Assembly: GCF_008831285.2 (NCBI RefSeq)
Contig: NC_045146.1
Coordinates: 15,267,289 to 15,331,288, forward strand
DNA from: Nymphaea colorata
Taxonomy: Eukaryota; Streptophyta; Magnoliopsida; Nymphaeales; Nymphaeaceae
Reading direction: 5' to 3'
Length of the DNA: 64,000 bases
The notes beneath the pieces are model-generated. The model was not told the DNA's origin and did not search any database. It was given only the letters and a program-made list of their open reading frames with translations. A program made the translations under genes and the position numbers. Below, piece by piece: positions 48,590-61,582 of the stretch (position 1 is the stretch's first letter; each line of letters starts with the position of its first letter).

Positions 48590-49545
48590 TAATGGACGAA
48601 GCCATGCATCATGAACATTATGAGCTCTTCAAGAAAAATCAGCCGGGAAATAGGCTAACCCCATACATTGTGGCATCAAAAGCTCCTTCAAGTTGGAGGA
48701 TCTTGCATTGCGTGTGCTTAATTGGTACCCGCTGGCTAGTTGATATGCCTCGATCAGCCACAAAGCGAAGCGGCAACATATTCTCGCAGAAGAGACAATT
48801 CAGCCTTTCATTAGATTTTTTTTTTGGCCTTCCATTGGAAGTGGATTATTCAAGAATTTGATGTGAACAATACCTTTCTTAATGGAAATCATGAAGAAGA
48901 TTATATACCTCAACCATTAGTTGTTGATCGACAAGAACAAAATCTGGTGCTCAAATTAAAAAGGGCTATCTATGGACTTATACAAGCACTTTGTGCCTGT
49001 ACCAAAAGTTAAGTAGTGCCCTCATTTCATGTGGATTTGTTCTATCTAAGATCAAAACGTCGCCTTTTTCATGTGCATGCATAAAAATATTTGAAGTTTT
49101 GTATCATTGGCGACCGACAAGATCCAGTCTTTCATCTCCTATCTTATTTCAAAGCTATATCGCATGTTTCGTCTAAAGGATCTCAGAGATCTGAGCTTCT
49201 TTTAAGGCAGGAAATCTCACTGGACGTCAAATGGCCCTTCGTTTATCTCAATCCAAATATGCTCGAAATTTACTTTACAAAACTAACATGTTAAATGCTA
49301 AACCCATGCCAACTCTTATGGGGATGAGTAAAGTTCTCGGACTGGGTTCAATGGCTTCATATCATGATCCCAAGGAATATTGCAAGAGAATTGCCAACAA
49401 CTAGTTACTGGCATGTCATTTTCCACCCTCTCACTAGTTGGCGGATATCCTTACCAAGTCTCTGCCCAAGACTTTGTTTGAGCAATTAAGATCCAAAGTG
49501 AAATTGAACCTCATCCGGTATAGATCACGCTACCAGTTTAGATAT
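48590..49545 (+). mobile_element. Ty1/copia retrotransposon fossil (pol fragment)
   Basis: A worn piece of copia pol on the + strand. It shows reverse-transcriptase hallmarks near 48850-49000 (FDVNNTFLNGNHEED, LKRAIYGLIQAL) and the RNase H end near 49437-49500 (ADILTKSLPKTLFEQL). Only about 1 kb remains. No LTRs were found near it, and it has several breaks. It looks old and inert. Confidence 0.8.
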
Positions 49546-52500
49546 GTGTGATTCTCATGATTCTAAGGCCAGCCAAGAATCAAGGAGTATGGAAGTCGAT
49601 TGCGGTCAACATGCAAGAAAGAATGAAAATATTTTTGAAAAGAATAGAGAGAAAGGAAATATCGACAACTCAATAACTCAAGCCAGATATAAAACAACAT
49701 TTGCATATAAAACTTCATTACCCTTTTACCCCTAGCGATGAGGACAAGAATAACTCTTTCATTTCCCCTTCTTTTTCTCTTTAGATTAGATTTAGACTCT
49801 TGGTTCTTTTATGGAGAGATTTAGGTGTCAATTTGGTAGCATTTGCCTTTATGAGTTCACCTTGTGCTTGTTTAATATTTTTTTGCACTGCTTTCCTTTC
49901 CACTATCTGTTTTACAAATGACAAGTGGGGATGGGGAAAAAAAAATTATGCCTATATTTTTGGAAATTTTTAACTTGGCATATGTAGTGGAAATTTTAAA
50001 GATATTATTCGGTTCCACCTAAATTTTTTTTTTGAATCCACCCCTGGTCATGGAATCGAAGGGGAGGGATGATTTTGAGAATGGCAGTGATGGTGGTACT
50101 TACTCTTACTCCTCTTCCTTGCTTGCCATCACCATTAATCTTTTTGCTTTTGAATGACGAAGAGATGGAGAATTGTGGCTGGGGTAGATAAAGTTGCAGA
50201 GCAAACAGGAAAGGAAAAAGCCAATTCTCTCTCTCTCTCCCCCCATTCTCAATCCACAATACTAATATTTGTTTTGCTTACTTCCTTTCTCAACAAAATG
50301 TGAAATTGATAATAATTGACCAAGGTTTTTTTATGAAATCGCCCATGAATCATATATACTAGAGCAACACATGGTATAATCTGGCTAATGTTAACCTCAA
50401 AGACAACCGCATCCCTTATCTTGGATGCAAACTGCTGGGACATTAGGGCTCTCGAATGGGGTACAATATCTACAAGAAAAGAAAACAAAAATGCTCAGCA
50501 GTGTGAACACTCCAAAAAGACAATCAAAAGTGTTGGAAGATAATCCCAACGAACTGCTGAGTCAAAATTACCACCAAAATTGAATACACCGATGTTCTCC
50601 TTAGCAGGGTTACAGTTAAGAATCATTACAGATCTGCTCTTAGTGACACAATGACAAAAATCCCAACCTTCTACCTACGTTTTGGTTGCATAATTTCTTC
50701 AACTTAGCACGCCATGACCAAGGACCCAAAACTAGCCTGACTTCGCCAGGCATCTGTGTAACTTCTCCCATGCTATATCTATTGCCTGTAATTTGCTTTG
50801 CCAAGGTCTTACACAAAGACTGGCTTTTAGAAAAACACCTTCCTTCCTTGTTAAAGTGTAGGCAATTTCCTGGGTGCTTTCTTCTTCCAAAATATAATAA
50901 GACTGCAACATGATTTGAGAATGACGATAGGGCGGCCAAGGGTGTGGGCAAACTCCCCGCCGAGAGCATAGTTAAATTTCTTCCTTGCATCTCTCCGACC
51001 ATTCTGCGTTTTCAGCTTAAGTCTTCCCACGGTTTCGTAACCATACATGGAAGAGATTTGCGACATTGTCTCATTATTCAAACGAACCATTTTAAAGGAA
51101 AACATCCAAAAACAAAAGAGTAACAGAAAAAGTTTTGGGTGGCAGAAAAGCGCAAGACACAAAGGAAAGAGAAAGAAAGAAGCTTTCTAATAGAAAATCA
51201 GGAATTACACAAGCCTTTTTTTTTTTTTTTTTTTCTGAAACTCGCAATACCCACTGATAAAAGCTGCCCACCAACTGATCTACGCAGCATTTAATTATCT
51301 AAACTGAACGGTCCTTAAAAAACTTATCACCGCTATCCACAATTCCTCGTCACATTTTTTGGAATTAAACCACCACTTTTTTCACTGCATAATATCTTCA
51401 TTCACGTAAACCAACTATGTCCGTTACACGTCAAAATCAAGATCTCCAACAAAAGGTTCTAAAATAAACAAATGTTTGATGCCATAGACGGGGATTCATG
51501 ATCAATGTGCATCTTGTAATTGGTGTTTCATCCTCATTACATTTTTACTCATTTTTCATTTTTTATAATATATTTAATTTTTCCTACTATTTTCATATGT
51601 ATGTGTGTGTGTATACATATTAAAAAAAAAATTAAAAGTTCCTCAACTTTTAGGTCATTAACCAGTGAGGACCCAACTTTTCAAACCTAACAAACATTCA
51701 AGTTCTCCCATAATTCTCACATCGCTGCTTCTAAATAATAAAGCAAACTCGCATTTCAGCGAGCTGCTGTCCAGCAGGATTCTCGGTGGATTCATTTAGA
51801 GAAACCTGAGCGCCTGTTTGTTGGGTATAAGAAGTTGGGGGCAATTTATTACCAGAAAGTTATGGATCCTTTTGTAAGTTTCTTTTATCTTATATTTATA
51901 TAATGATTTTTTTTTTTTTACAAGCATACTAATGTCCTACTTCCTAGCAATATTTCATGAGGTCCGTGCGTCCCATAATACCTCCCAATATCCATATGCA
52001 TATTGGTAAGTATGCTTTGAACGGCCCCGAGAGAATCTCACGTGTAACAGCATAAAGTGGGTCATCCTCTTCTAATTAAAGCCAAGAAATAGCACACGCC
52101 CATGTGCATCAAAGGGAATTGTGATTTTGCCTTGTAATTAGACCTACAATAACAGCAATGACTTCACCGTATCAATATCTAGTAGAACTCATCCCAACAT
52201 GACGATGAAGTTAATAAGCTGATACTTCTTCTGTGACCATTAACAATTTATAATATCAATCCCATGATATATGTAACAAGATGCTGCGGAAAGGATTGTT
52301 ACAAGAAAATAAGAGCAGTCAGAACAGAATCACCAAGAAATTTTTTTGGGGATTACGTCCATGGATCCGGTGGGATTCCATTGGTCTTGGTTTATATTTC
52401 TCTATATGTGCTTTACTCGAGCGAAATGAACTAAATGCGGCCATGTCAACAACTTAGGTGATTCAGAATTTGCCTTTGCTGCTGCTCCACGTGAGGGTTT

Positions 52501-54467
52501 AGCACTGGGATTTCCCCTTCAACTTTGGGGGAAACAATTTGACTTCGAAACTGACAAAGAACATTTTTTGACAAATAAAAAGTAAGTAGGTCATTCGGGT
52601 TTCATTACGTGCATGTTCCCTCTTTCGGTTACACATTGACTTGGTTCTACCAATTGAACTAGTTTTTTAAAAGCGACTAAAAGTATATATATATATATAT
52701 ATATATTACCTTGGGGTTTGGCTGTGAGTTCATATTCATTTAGAAAAATATTTTCTCGCTTTTATTAATTATTTCCTGAGATTTTGTAACCATCCACTTG
52801 GCTAGGAGGGAATTAATCGCCTTCAAGTTGAAAAAGGTCAAAAGTTCAGTGATATCTGAGGTTCGGCCCGGTTGGCAGACCACAGTAGTTTGCCCATCGA
52901 GTGAAAAGGGGTTTTCCCCTCTACTTCTCTTCCAGATTTTCCCTTTAGTTTCATTTAGAAGAGTTAATTAGAAGCTGTCCGGCCGAAGCATCTAATCAGG
53001 CCCAAAAGAGTTTTGGTCGAAATTACGTGATCCACATTAAGGAACTTATTAGACTTAGTATCATATTTGTATCATAATATGATCTTATTTGTAGATATCT
53101 CTCTTTCCCGCTCTTAAGATATATATTCCTCGTTGGAAGAGCAACCCAGAACAGAAGACAAGAAAATTAACGCTCCTTCTGAATCCTATTCATTATCTTA
53201 TGAACATTAACTTATATATAATAATCTAGATAACGTGTTACTGTTAAATGGAATATCTGGTTGGGGTATTCTTATGCGGATAAGCGGGTTTTATTTGAAT
53301 CAAGCGTGCTTTCTCGGTACATATTCCCCATTCGTTTATTTTTTAGTAAGACCCCTCTCCCAGCAGTGGCTGCTTCGAAAGCACGCTTTCTTATTAATCC
53401 CGGTGCTTATAACCAAGTAGATGGCCGTGAGGAAGTCGTGCCTTATTCTTTAGGACCAGTTGACACCAGGCCCACAAGAACTCTGCTCACCCGACTACTG
53501 GTTTGAATTAAGACTTTCATGGGCATGTTTAAATGGTGGATGAGAAGATAGACTTTGTTTCTCAATCATACACTCATCATTCAAACATGGTGGTGGCCAT
53601 ATTCAAGATCTCATTGCTGTGGGTGGTTTTAGTCGGAAACTAAGCACCTTACAGTGGATTCAGAAGCGGTTGATGTGTTAGAAACTGAGCACATAGTTTG
53701 GGTTTAGCTCCCAAGATACCCACCTACCCATGCATATTGGCAGCCGTAATTAGATTAGACACTCTTAAAAGTGACAGCCCAAATGCATTAAAAGTAGATT
53801 TGTGAAACACAGTGCAACCAGACATACAAAACTTCGGAACCATATGCAAACCACATCAACTATAATGTACTTTTACGTTTGTTTTCCTTTAAAAAAGTGA
53901 ATCTTTTAGTAATTTCAACATATTCAGAACGAATTCAGCTGAATTGCTAGATCGGCCAACTCGCTGAATCAGCAGCTCTGCTGATTTTATTCTAGAACCC
54001 TTTTGTACAGCACTGTATATACTAAAGCTTTCAATGCAATCGTGACTATACTTCTTGCAGATTCTCCCAATGTTTTCATGAAAGATTGTGTAAAATATCT
54101 CCTCCCGCAATAAGCATAATTAAAAATATAGCATATTCATCTGTTAATGCATGCTTCTCTCTCTCACACATGCACACAAACACGTATTATATATACATAC
54201 ATATATATATATATAATATGTATGTATGTTTTTGCAATTCATAATAATGCAAGCCTCATACACGTGCACAGTTAAATATATACAAGCGTTTAAATCTAGG
54301 ATAGTCAACAGTTATATTTTACTTTGGATTAGAGGAAGGGACGCAAGAGGTGGATTGAAGCATCAAAAGGCAATTTAAGAATCCAAGAAGTAAGCTCGGG
54401 AGAGTTGCCAGTTAGATGCCAACTCACTGCTGCGCACTCCTCTCTTCTTTCAATACTTTCAGACTCC
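49546..54467. other. Right part of the divergent XTH-3/XTH-4 spacer
   Basis: Repeat-like, AT-rich DNA. At 50380-51090 on the minus strand, two open stretches with a good acceptor (pyrimidine tract plus TAG near 50471) resemble remnants of a multi-exon gene, but I do not recognise the protein. The open stretch at 53261-53506 (+, 81 codons) is also unidentified. Short AT runs lie at about 52685-52706 and 54196-54216. Confidence 0.45.
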
Positions 54468-54475
54468 TATAAATA
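54468..54475 (+). promoter_or_regulatory. TATA box of XTH-4
   Basis: TATAAATA, about 120 bases before the ATG at 54590. Confidence 0.75.
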
Positions 54476-54589
54476 ACACGCATCACCTCCTCGGTCTGCA
54501 AAGCCGCAGCCGGGATTGTGCCCTTCAATCTTAATTATAATCGCCTTCTGTTGTTTTGCTTGTTGCATATTTCTCTATCAGAATCAGTA

Positions 54590-56521
54590 ATGGAGTTTCG
54601 CCGCTCATTCTGTCCACTCTTCTTATTCTGTTTCCTGTCTTTCTCTCCCACAGTAACCATTAGTGTAGCTGGTAATTTTGTAGAAAATATTGTTATAACC
54701 GGAGGAAACCCTACAGTGCGTGAGGGAGGAAATGTGGTTGATCTTAGACTAGACCACTTCTCAGGTAAATTAGTTTGCAAAATATTGAAATGCAGAAGCT
54801 AACCGTGCGTAAATTTTGGTCTTCATTTCTTTATAGAAAATATAATGAGGAATCATATTTGTTTATTTGTGCAGCATCTGGTTTCCAATCCAAACAAGAG
54901 TTCTTGTTTGCTCACATTGATATGCAGATCAAGTTGCCGGCGGGGGACTCTGCGGGCACTGTTACTAGTTTTTATGTGAGTTTACTAGTTACCACCATCA
55001 AACTAACCTGCCAACTAATGCTACTTGAGGAAGAGCATAAATAACTTAGACGTAATTATTGGATATACAGAGAATGGTTTTACCTATTTCCCTTGAAATG
55101 AAAACTAGCACATGATAAACCTGAGCTTACTTCAAAAAAACCATTGGAAGGTTAAAGGAGCAATAGTATCTTGCTTGAATGATTTTAAATTACAATCTCA
55201 TTTGTTTATTATCAATCAAATGCAATTGCATTTGAAATATGTACAGATGTCATCACAAGGATCTAATCACGACGAAATCGACCTGGAGTTTCTTGGGAAC
55301 GTGACTGGTGAACCTTATGTACTGCACACCAATGTCTATACACAAGGGCAGGGGCAGAGGGAGATGCAGTTCTACCTCTGGTTTGATCCCACAGCTGCAT
55401 TCCACACTTATAGCATTCTATGGAACCCTTACTATATCTTGTAAGTTAATTTGCTAGCTTTCCTCAGTTTTTCACTTTTGTTGGCTATCTAGCGTTTCAA
55501 CATATTTCCTAATATGTGCTTGATGTTCAGGTTATGCGCTAAAAACTACTAAAGGCAAATCGAAATTTAGAAGCCAGAAAAACTCAATCCGAAAATGAGC
55601 TTCTCAGAGATTTTTTTTTTCGGTAATTTTGTTTTATTTTCGAATGGTGGGAGGGGTGAGATTGTAGTGATTTTTCTGATTATTTCTCTGTAAAACTGGA
55701 ATTTTTCAAAATCTGGGAGGAGCCAGACCCCCCTGCCTCCCCTGGTTCCGAGTCTCCTGGTCCCTGCGTAAAAGGTAGATTTTCTGTTCTTTCTTCTTTC
55801 TCTTTTGCAGAAACCCTGTAATTTTTCTGTTCAAACAGTGGAAAGCGGTTTCTTAAATTGGGGATACTATTTTTGCATGTTAAGGGCTATATCAGCCTTT
55901 GAAAATCTACTTTTGTGGCAAAAATACTTGCAACTACTGGCTGAAATATGTCTGAAATAAATGATTTCTTCTCCAATATTAATTTTGAAAAATTTGGGAG
56001 TCTTGTTCTTCACTTTCAGAGGAATGCTATTAAGAAGCTAATAAACATTGCTAGGAGATTAACCACTGGGAGGCTGTAAACTCATCTGCAGATTCTACGT
56101 GGATAAAATGCCCATCCGGCTTTTCTCTAATGAAGAAGCAATTGGAGTTCCGTATCCTAAAAATCAAGCCATGATGGTCTATGGAAGCATATGGAACGCA
56201 GACGATTGGGCAACCCAGGGAGGAAGAGTCAAGACCAATTGGAACAGTGCTCCCTTCGTCGCTTCTTATTCAAACTTCAAGGCCACTCCATGCCCGTCAA
56301 CCTCCACATCTTCCCTCTGCTTCTCATCGCCTAATTCTGTAAGTACTTCACCTCACAGTCGGCAGTCGCATGATCTAATGCGGCAAGTTGATGAAGGGAC
56401 GAGGAAGACAATGAATCTGTTGCAGAAGAAATACATGATCTACAACTATTGCACAGACACCAGGCGCTTCCCTGAGGGCCTTCCCCGGGAGTGCCCGACG
56501 GAAAATGTTAAATTTAAGTAG
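54590..56521 (+). CDS. XTH: Xyloglucan endotransglucosylase/hydrolase (XTH-4)
   Basis: First plus-strand XTH. Exons: 54590-54764, 54875-54975, 55247-55440, 56092-56521, giving 299 residues. The signal peptide is [20 protein letters not shown]..., ending near SVAG. The catalytic motif [11 protein letters not shown] (E102, E106) is followed by sequon N110-[33 protein letters not shown] and [11 protein letters not shown] follow. Between the first two conserved C-terminal cysteines and KYMIYNYC lies a Ser/His-rich insert longer than in XTH-1 to -3. The tail is [10 protein letters not shown] rather than ECSVKF. Start choice: the open frame extends upstream without ATG, so 54590 is the first ATG after the TATA box. 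It is closest in sequence to XTH-5. Confidence 0.95.
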
Positions 56522-56742
56522 GTATTGTTATTTAATTGTGAAGTTTGTTTGTGAATACTTCCGGAGGGAAGATCACGTTGTCACTGGGTGGCTCTTTATT
56601 TGGTTTCTATGCGTACCTTTATCAATATATTTACATATTTGACAAAAGAGACGCCTAGGGATCACATGAGATCAATTTGTATTATTAGTATAAAACTTTT
56701 TAAATACCACTCTTGCATGAAACATTTGGTCTTTCTCTCTCT

Positions 56743-56822
<80 letters not shown>

Positions 56823-59800
56823 TATATATCACTGACAGTCCAACCAATCCAACATGATGGTCAAGAGAAAAACAAGTGATTAAAAGTAAAAAAAAAAAGT
56901 GTTATGAGAATAGCTAATTTGAATGGAATTTGGTTGCACCTATTTAAATCAAAGGATAATTCAACCATGCCATGTATCTACTTTTAGACATATTTTAAAT
57001 AATTTAATAACTTTTAACTGTAATTGAATTTTTTAAGTTTTCGTGTAATTTAATATAAAAATAATTTCTTAAATACATTTGCGGATACATGATAAGTTCA
57101 GCGGAATCGATGAATTGTTGGTACCTTCACCGATTCGATTCATTAAAAAACTTCTACAGTGATGCAATGGATGATGTTGTCCTAAAAATGCAACTGCTGT
57201 TAATGAGTTTGTTTCTCACAACAACATATATGGTCAACTGGTTAAATACCTATATATAATTTGCAATGTACTTAACGTGCTTTTAATTATTTTCCTAGTT
57301 GGTTCTATGAGTTCTCATGAATACTATAGATGAAATTCTCGTATTAAGGATGGGAGAAGATCATCTCCATTCTCAGGTTATTGTGGAACGCTTTGCTGTT
57401 GGAGGCTTTGGATTACTCTTCAAAATAATGCAACAATTTGACCGAACACAGCGAAACAAAAAGCAAAGGAAAAGGATGCAACTTTGGCCCGACACTTTGG
57501 AGAATAGAGCCAGTACATGGCATGGATCCAACGGAATGTAATTTAATCTTCTCTTCGTTTACGTTACGTTAGATCTGGTACCGTCCCAACTTTGTGACTC
57601 ATGATCAATTGGTATAAATTTTTAGTATTCGAACTTTTCCCCCTTTGTTTATAGAAAAACAAATTAAATTAAAAGTCAGGAATCGGGTAAAAGAGTTCCA
57701 AAATTTATCAGTGAAGCAACTGGTGATGACCAACCAATCAGACCGACCAGCTGGTTGCATCTAAATCTATGGACGTGCAACGCCTGGTTGGGCTGGTAAC
57801 ATATAAATCAGTTATGCTTAGTTCGAATCCAAACTACATATACTCATGGGCAGTATGCGGTGCGGTGCAAGGCAAAACAAATTGATAGCAGATCAAAGTC
57901 TCGATGCAATCTTAGTTAAAATTTAGTCTCGTATCTAAAATTGTCAAAAACCTTTAGGAACTTATAGAAAAGGTTGTTAAGTGATTGATTGTCTTGGTTT
58001 ATAACATCTTTATGGGTTGCAACAAAAAGTTACTAAAGGGTCATGGGTCTAGTATTGCTGTTAGTCGGGTTGTTACTTTATATCAAATTCAGGCTTAAGA
58101 TCCCATTTACATAGATCAAAGTTAATTCCACACTCAGGCTTAGGATCCCAGGTACATGGATGCGTGTCTTAAGATGATGGATTATAACACTTCAAAAAGT
58201 TAAGTTATATATCTAAGATAGTGAAGAATCTTATAAGACTTATAAAAGATGTTAAGTGACAAATTGCTTAATTTCTAACTTTTTCTCCACAATTGAAATT
58301 GCTATAGGGCAGGCTGAAATCTATAGTACTAATTTATAACCCTTTTTGAGTTGTAATTGTAATTGAAATTGGTAGAGGGCAGGTTGAGATGTATAGTAAT
58401 AGAGATCTATAGCAATAGAGATCGAATGCGGTGTGATAAGAAAGTGTTGTTCATGATTTTTGTATGGGCAGCTCTGAAGACTCACTCGTAAGAACAAGCC
58501 GGTTGCCGCATGGATCTCAACTAGTGGGAAACAAGCCGGCCAGCCAAACAGGAGCTGGAGCTACCTTCTCGTGAAAACTAACCATTTTAATTAACTTGAA
58601 GGTGAACAATATCAATGTGATGGTAAACATCGTGGTGCTATTCTTAGTTGCCCACAGTTGGGTTGAAGAAAGGGCCGAGCTTCTGGTGCTGGCACACGAT
58701 CGCTTTTGTTGTTGGTGCTTCTGCTCCACCAAATGGGCGCTCATCTGAACACTGGGAATTCGGGCAATGGAGATAAACGCGGAGCCATCTCTGACTCTGA
58801 GTGGCAAGGCAAATCCCACCAACACTTGAAACCGCGTCGGTGCTTGTGCAGTCATCATCCATGCAACAGCAACTCCCATCTTCTCATCGCTTCCCCCCTT
58901 CTGACCCCATTGATTTTTTTTCTTTTTCCTTTTTCTTTCCCCTGTTTCCCTAGAAACACAGCTGGTGTGCATGCCCATTTGTTTGTTTGCTTCCCACACC
59001 GCCCGGAGAAGGCGGAAACTGTATGCCACCTTCCCCCAAAAGCTCCAAACTTGTCAAACGCCTCTTTCTCTCTCGATTCCCCATTCCGCAGCTACTTTTT
59101 TCACAACTCCAGAAAGTTAGAACAAAATCTCCTTCATATTGAAGAATGACACCCTTGATAAAGCAAATTAGCACTTTCGTGTTTGTGAGGAAGGAACTGG
59201 TGCATCATCGGCGTTTGACGGTTTCCAGAATGGCAGAAGCCGCCGCTTTCTAAAGTTTCAATGCAAGAGAAAGCCGCATTGAGAAATTCATAAAGAGCGG
59301 CGTGTTTGGGAGACGGACAGGAGAACTCCTCTGTTTTTGTTCTTTTCCCTTATCGGTGATATTAATAAACATGGTCAAAATAATGATAACAATAATGGTT
59401 GTATCGGTGAAGAGTAGACAATGTCCTTTCCTTTTCATCAGGTCAACCTCAAAAATGATTGGGTGGAAAGGAAATATGCAAGAAGGAATGGGCATTACTT
59501 TGATGCTATCCGGGTTTTGATTATATTCTAAGAAATGATTTGAATTATTTGCAAAAAACGGCGCTTAGGTTGCCCTCATATTTCCAAAAAAACAACCTAA
59601 TTTTGCAGCTATCATACTTTAACTGCCCAGTCTTTGAAGGCTGCATTCAAGAAACGCCTACTTGAGTTTCATCTTTTTCTCTGGGTAAAGAATTGAAGGC
59701 TAAGTTGAGGTCAACTAATTGATTTTAAGAGCAAACCGAAGCATGTGTATAAGAGTTGGCAATTCTACAATGTCATGCACTTTTTCCTAAACAAGTGGTA

Positions 59801-60254
59801 AGCTTTGATCTTTTGTATAATATTTTACTGGTTCGAAGCAGTAAAAAAGAGAGAGGGAGAGAAAAGAAGAGGGGGCAAAGACTTGGGTGCAATCAGAATC
59901 ACCATTGATGGTGACTATTTCTGCATTTCTTATACTGGGTTGTTCCAGATCGCCATGAAATTTCCTTTGGACGGGAATCACCTGGCATCCAGCCCTTGGT
60001 CCACCATGATGAATGGTTCATATTCAAAAGAAAAAAAGAAAAAGAACAAAAGATCGTCTTTTACGACCAGCATGACTTGATCCCCCACCTTCGCTGAGAT
60101 GGTGGGTGTGACTGCGAGACGCAGAGAAGAAACAACAGCGTGTAGCTTGGTGTCCAGTTGTGAGCCAGCTCAGGCCCTGAGACGTAGTTGCGTCCCTTCA
60201 CTGCACCTTCCACTAACAAGCTTCACAACAATGGCTGGTCTCTGCTTCTCCTTC
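56522..60254. other. XTH-4/XTH-5 spacer, no gene recognised
   Basis: It contains the (TA)n run, a local diverged duplication around 57940-58260, and a tRNA-like stretch near 57781-57860 with a good B-box match (AGTTCGAATCC) that might be a SINE. Overlapping frames at 58517-59149 on both strands (170 and 147 codons) sit in GC-richer DNA but match no family I know. The last several hundred bases are the XTH-5 promoter. Confidence 0.5.
56745..56816. repeat. Microsatellite (TA)n, about 72 bp
   Basis: Pure TA run about 220 bases past the XTH-4 stop, probably just beyond its 3' UTR. Confidence 0.97.
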
Positions 60255-60261
60255 TATAAAT
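60255..60261 (+). promoter_or_regulatory. TATA box of XTH-5
   Basis: TATAAAT, about 113 bases before the ATG at 60373. Confidence 0.75.
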
Positions 60262-60372
60262 GTCCTCCCCTTCCACTGCCTGAATTCACAACCGAAATTC
60301 TCTCTTTCTCTGTCAGGCATACACACTAAGTCTGTTTCTTTAAATCTCTACCCATTTGGAGAGCTACCATCA

Positions 60373-61582
60373 ATGGCTGCTTCCGGTCATCATTCATCTG
60401 TGGTGCTTGTGTTGTTAGTCTTGACCACCATCTTTTCTTTTGGTGGTGCTGCTACTCCTTTGATACAAAATGTCAATGTTACTGCTGGAAGGCCAGTCAT
60501 AAGGAACGGGGGCAATGTCATTGATCTTGTGCTGGACCAATCCTCAGGTACTGGTTGAAACTTATGTTCTTCTTTCTCATATCTATACGTTCAAGCAGCT
60601 CCTTTTCCGATCCATTCTTCTATGTGCTTATTCATTTTGACGTCTGTTAATTGGTGAGAATGCAGCATCCGGCTTCCAATCGAAGCAAGAATTCTTGTTC
60701 GCTCGGGTCGATATGCAGATCAAGTTACCGGCCGGTGATTCCGCAGGAACAGTGACTACCTTTTACGTAGGTTACCTTGTTAATCCTGAAACAGCCTATA
60801 AAAGTTCACCTAAATCACCAGTGGTTCACCATGTTTTCCTTTTGATACTGATGTTGGTGTTAAAAAAAACGAGCAGATGTCATCACAAGGCACTAATCAC
60901 GACGAGATCGATTTGGAGTTCCTTGGCAACGAGACAGGACAGCCTTATGTTCTTCACACAAATATCTATGCGCAGGGCAAGGGGAACAAGGAAATGCAGT
61001 TCTACCTCTGGTTCGATCCTGCTGCTGCATACCACACCTACTCCATCCTCTGGAACCCACGATACATTATGTAAATTGACTTCACAATTTTCTTTACCTC
61101 TTCTTCTTGATTGCTCCTAAATTGGCCTATATCATTGATCGTCATGAATTCTTTCTTTACATGTTCTATTCAGATTCTATGTGGACAGAAGGCCAATCAG
61201 GGTCTTTACCAACAAGCAGGCACTAGGCATTCCCTTCCCCACAAATCAAACGATGAGGGTCTATGCAAGCTTATGGAATGCAGATGACTGGGCTACACAG
61301 GGAGGGAGAGTGAAGACCAACTGGACCAACGCTCCCTTCATCGCTTCTTACGCGAACTTCCGGGCAACTCCATGCCCTTCAACTTCTACGTCACCACTCT
61401 GTGGGCCGCAGCCGGCGACATCCTCCTCTGCCTCGCCTTCTGGCGTCCAAGTCCCTGAAGTTGATAACTGGACCAAGAGGATGACCAGGCTTTTGCAGAA
61501 GAATTTCATGATCTACAACTACTGCAATGATGTCAACCGCTTTCCCCAGGGCCTACCTCAAGAGTGTCTCACTGAGAAGTAG
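60373..61582 (+). CDS. XTH: Xyloglucan endotransglucosylase/hydrolase (XTH-5)
   Basis: Second plus-strand XTH and the most compact. Exons: 60373-60547, 60666-60766, 60877-61070, 61174-61582, giving 292 residues, all introns about 100-120 bp. The signal peptide starts [20 protein letters not shown] and ends near GGAA. The catalytic motif [11 protein letters not shown] (E102, E106) is followed by sequon N110-[24 protein letters not shown], four C-terminal cysteines and a short ECLTEK tail follow. Exons 1, 2 and 3 match XTH-4 in length exactly, and both share [14 protein letters not shown] at the start of exon 3, marking them as sisters. Compact introns and clean splice sites suggest an active gene. 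Confidence 0.96.

Noticed and set aside
53041-53240. Sequence resembling an LTR end
   Set aside because: No second copy, primer-binding site or flanking duplication was found.
58517-59149. Long overlapping frames on both strands
   Set aside because: Both are open because local GC is higher; neither shows domains, splice context or codon pattern of a gene.
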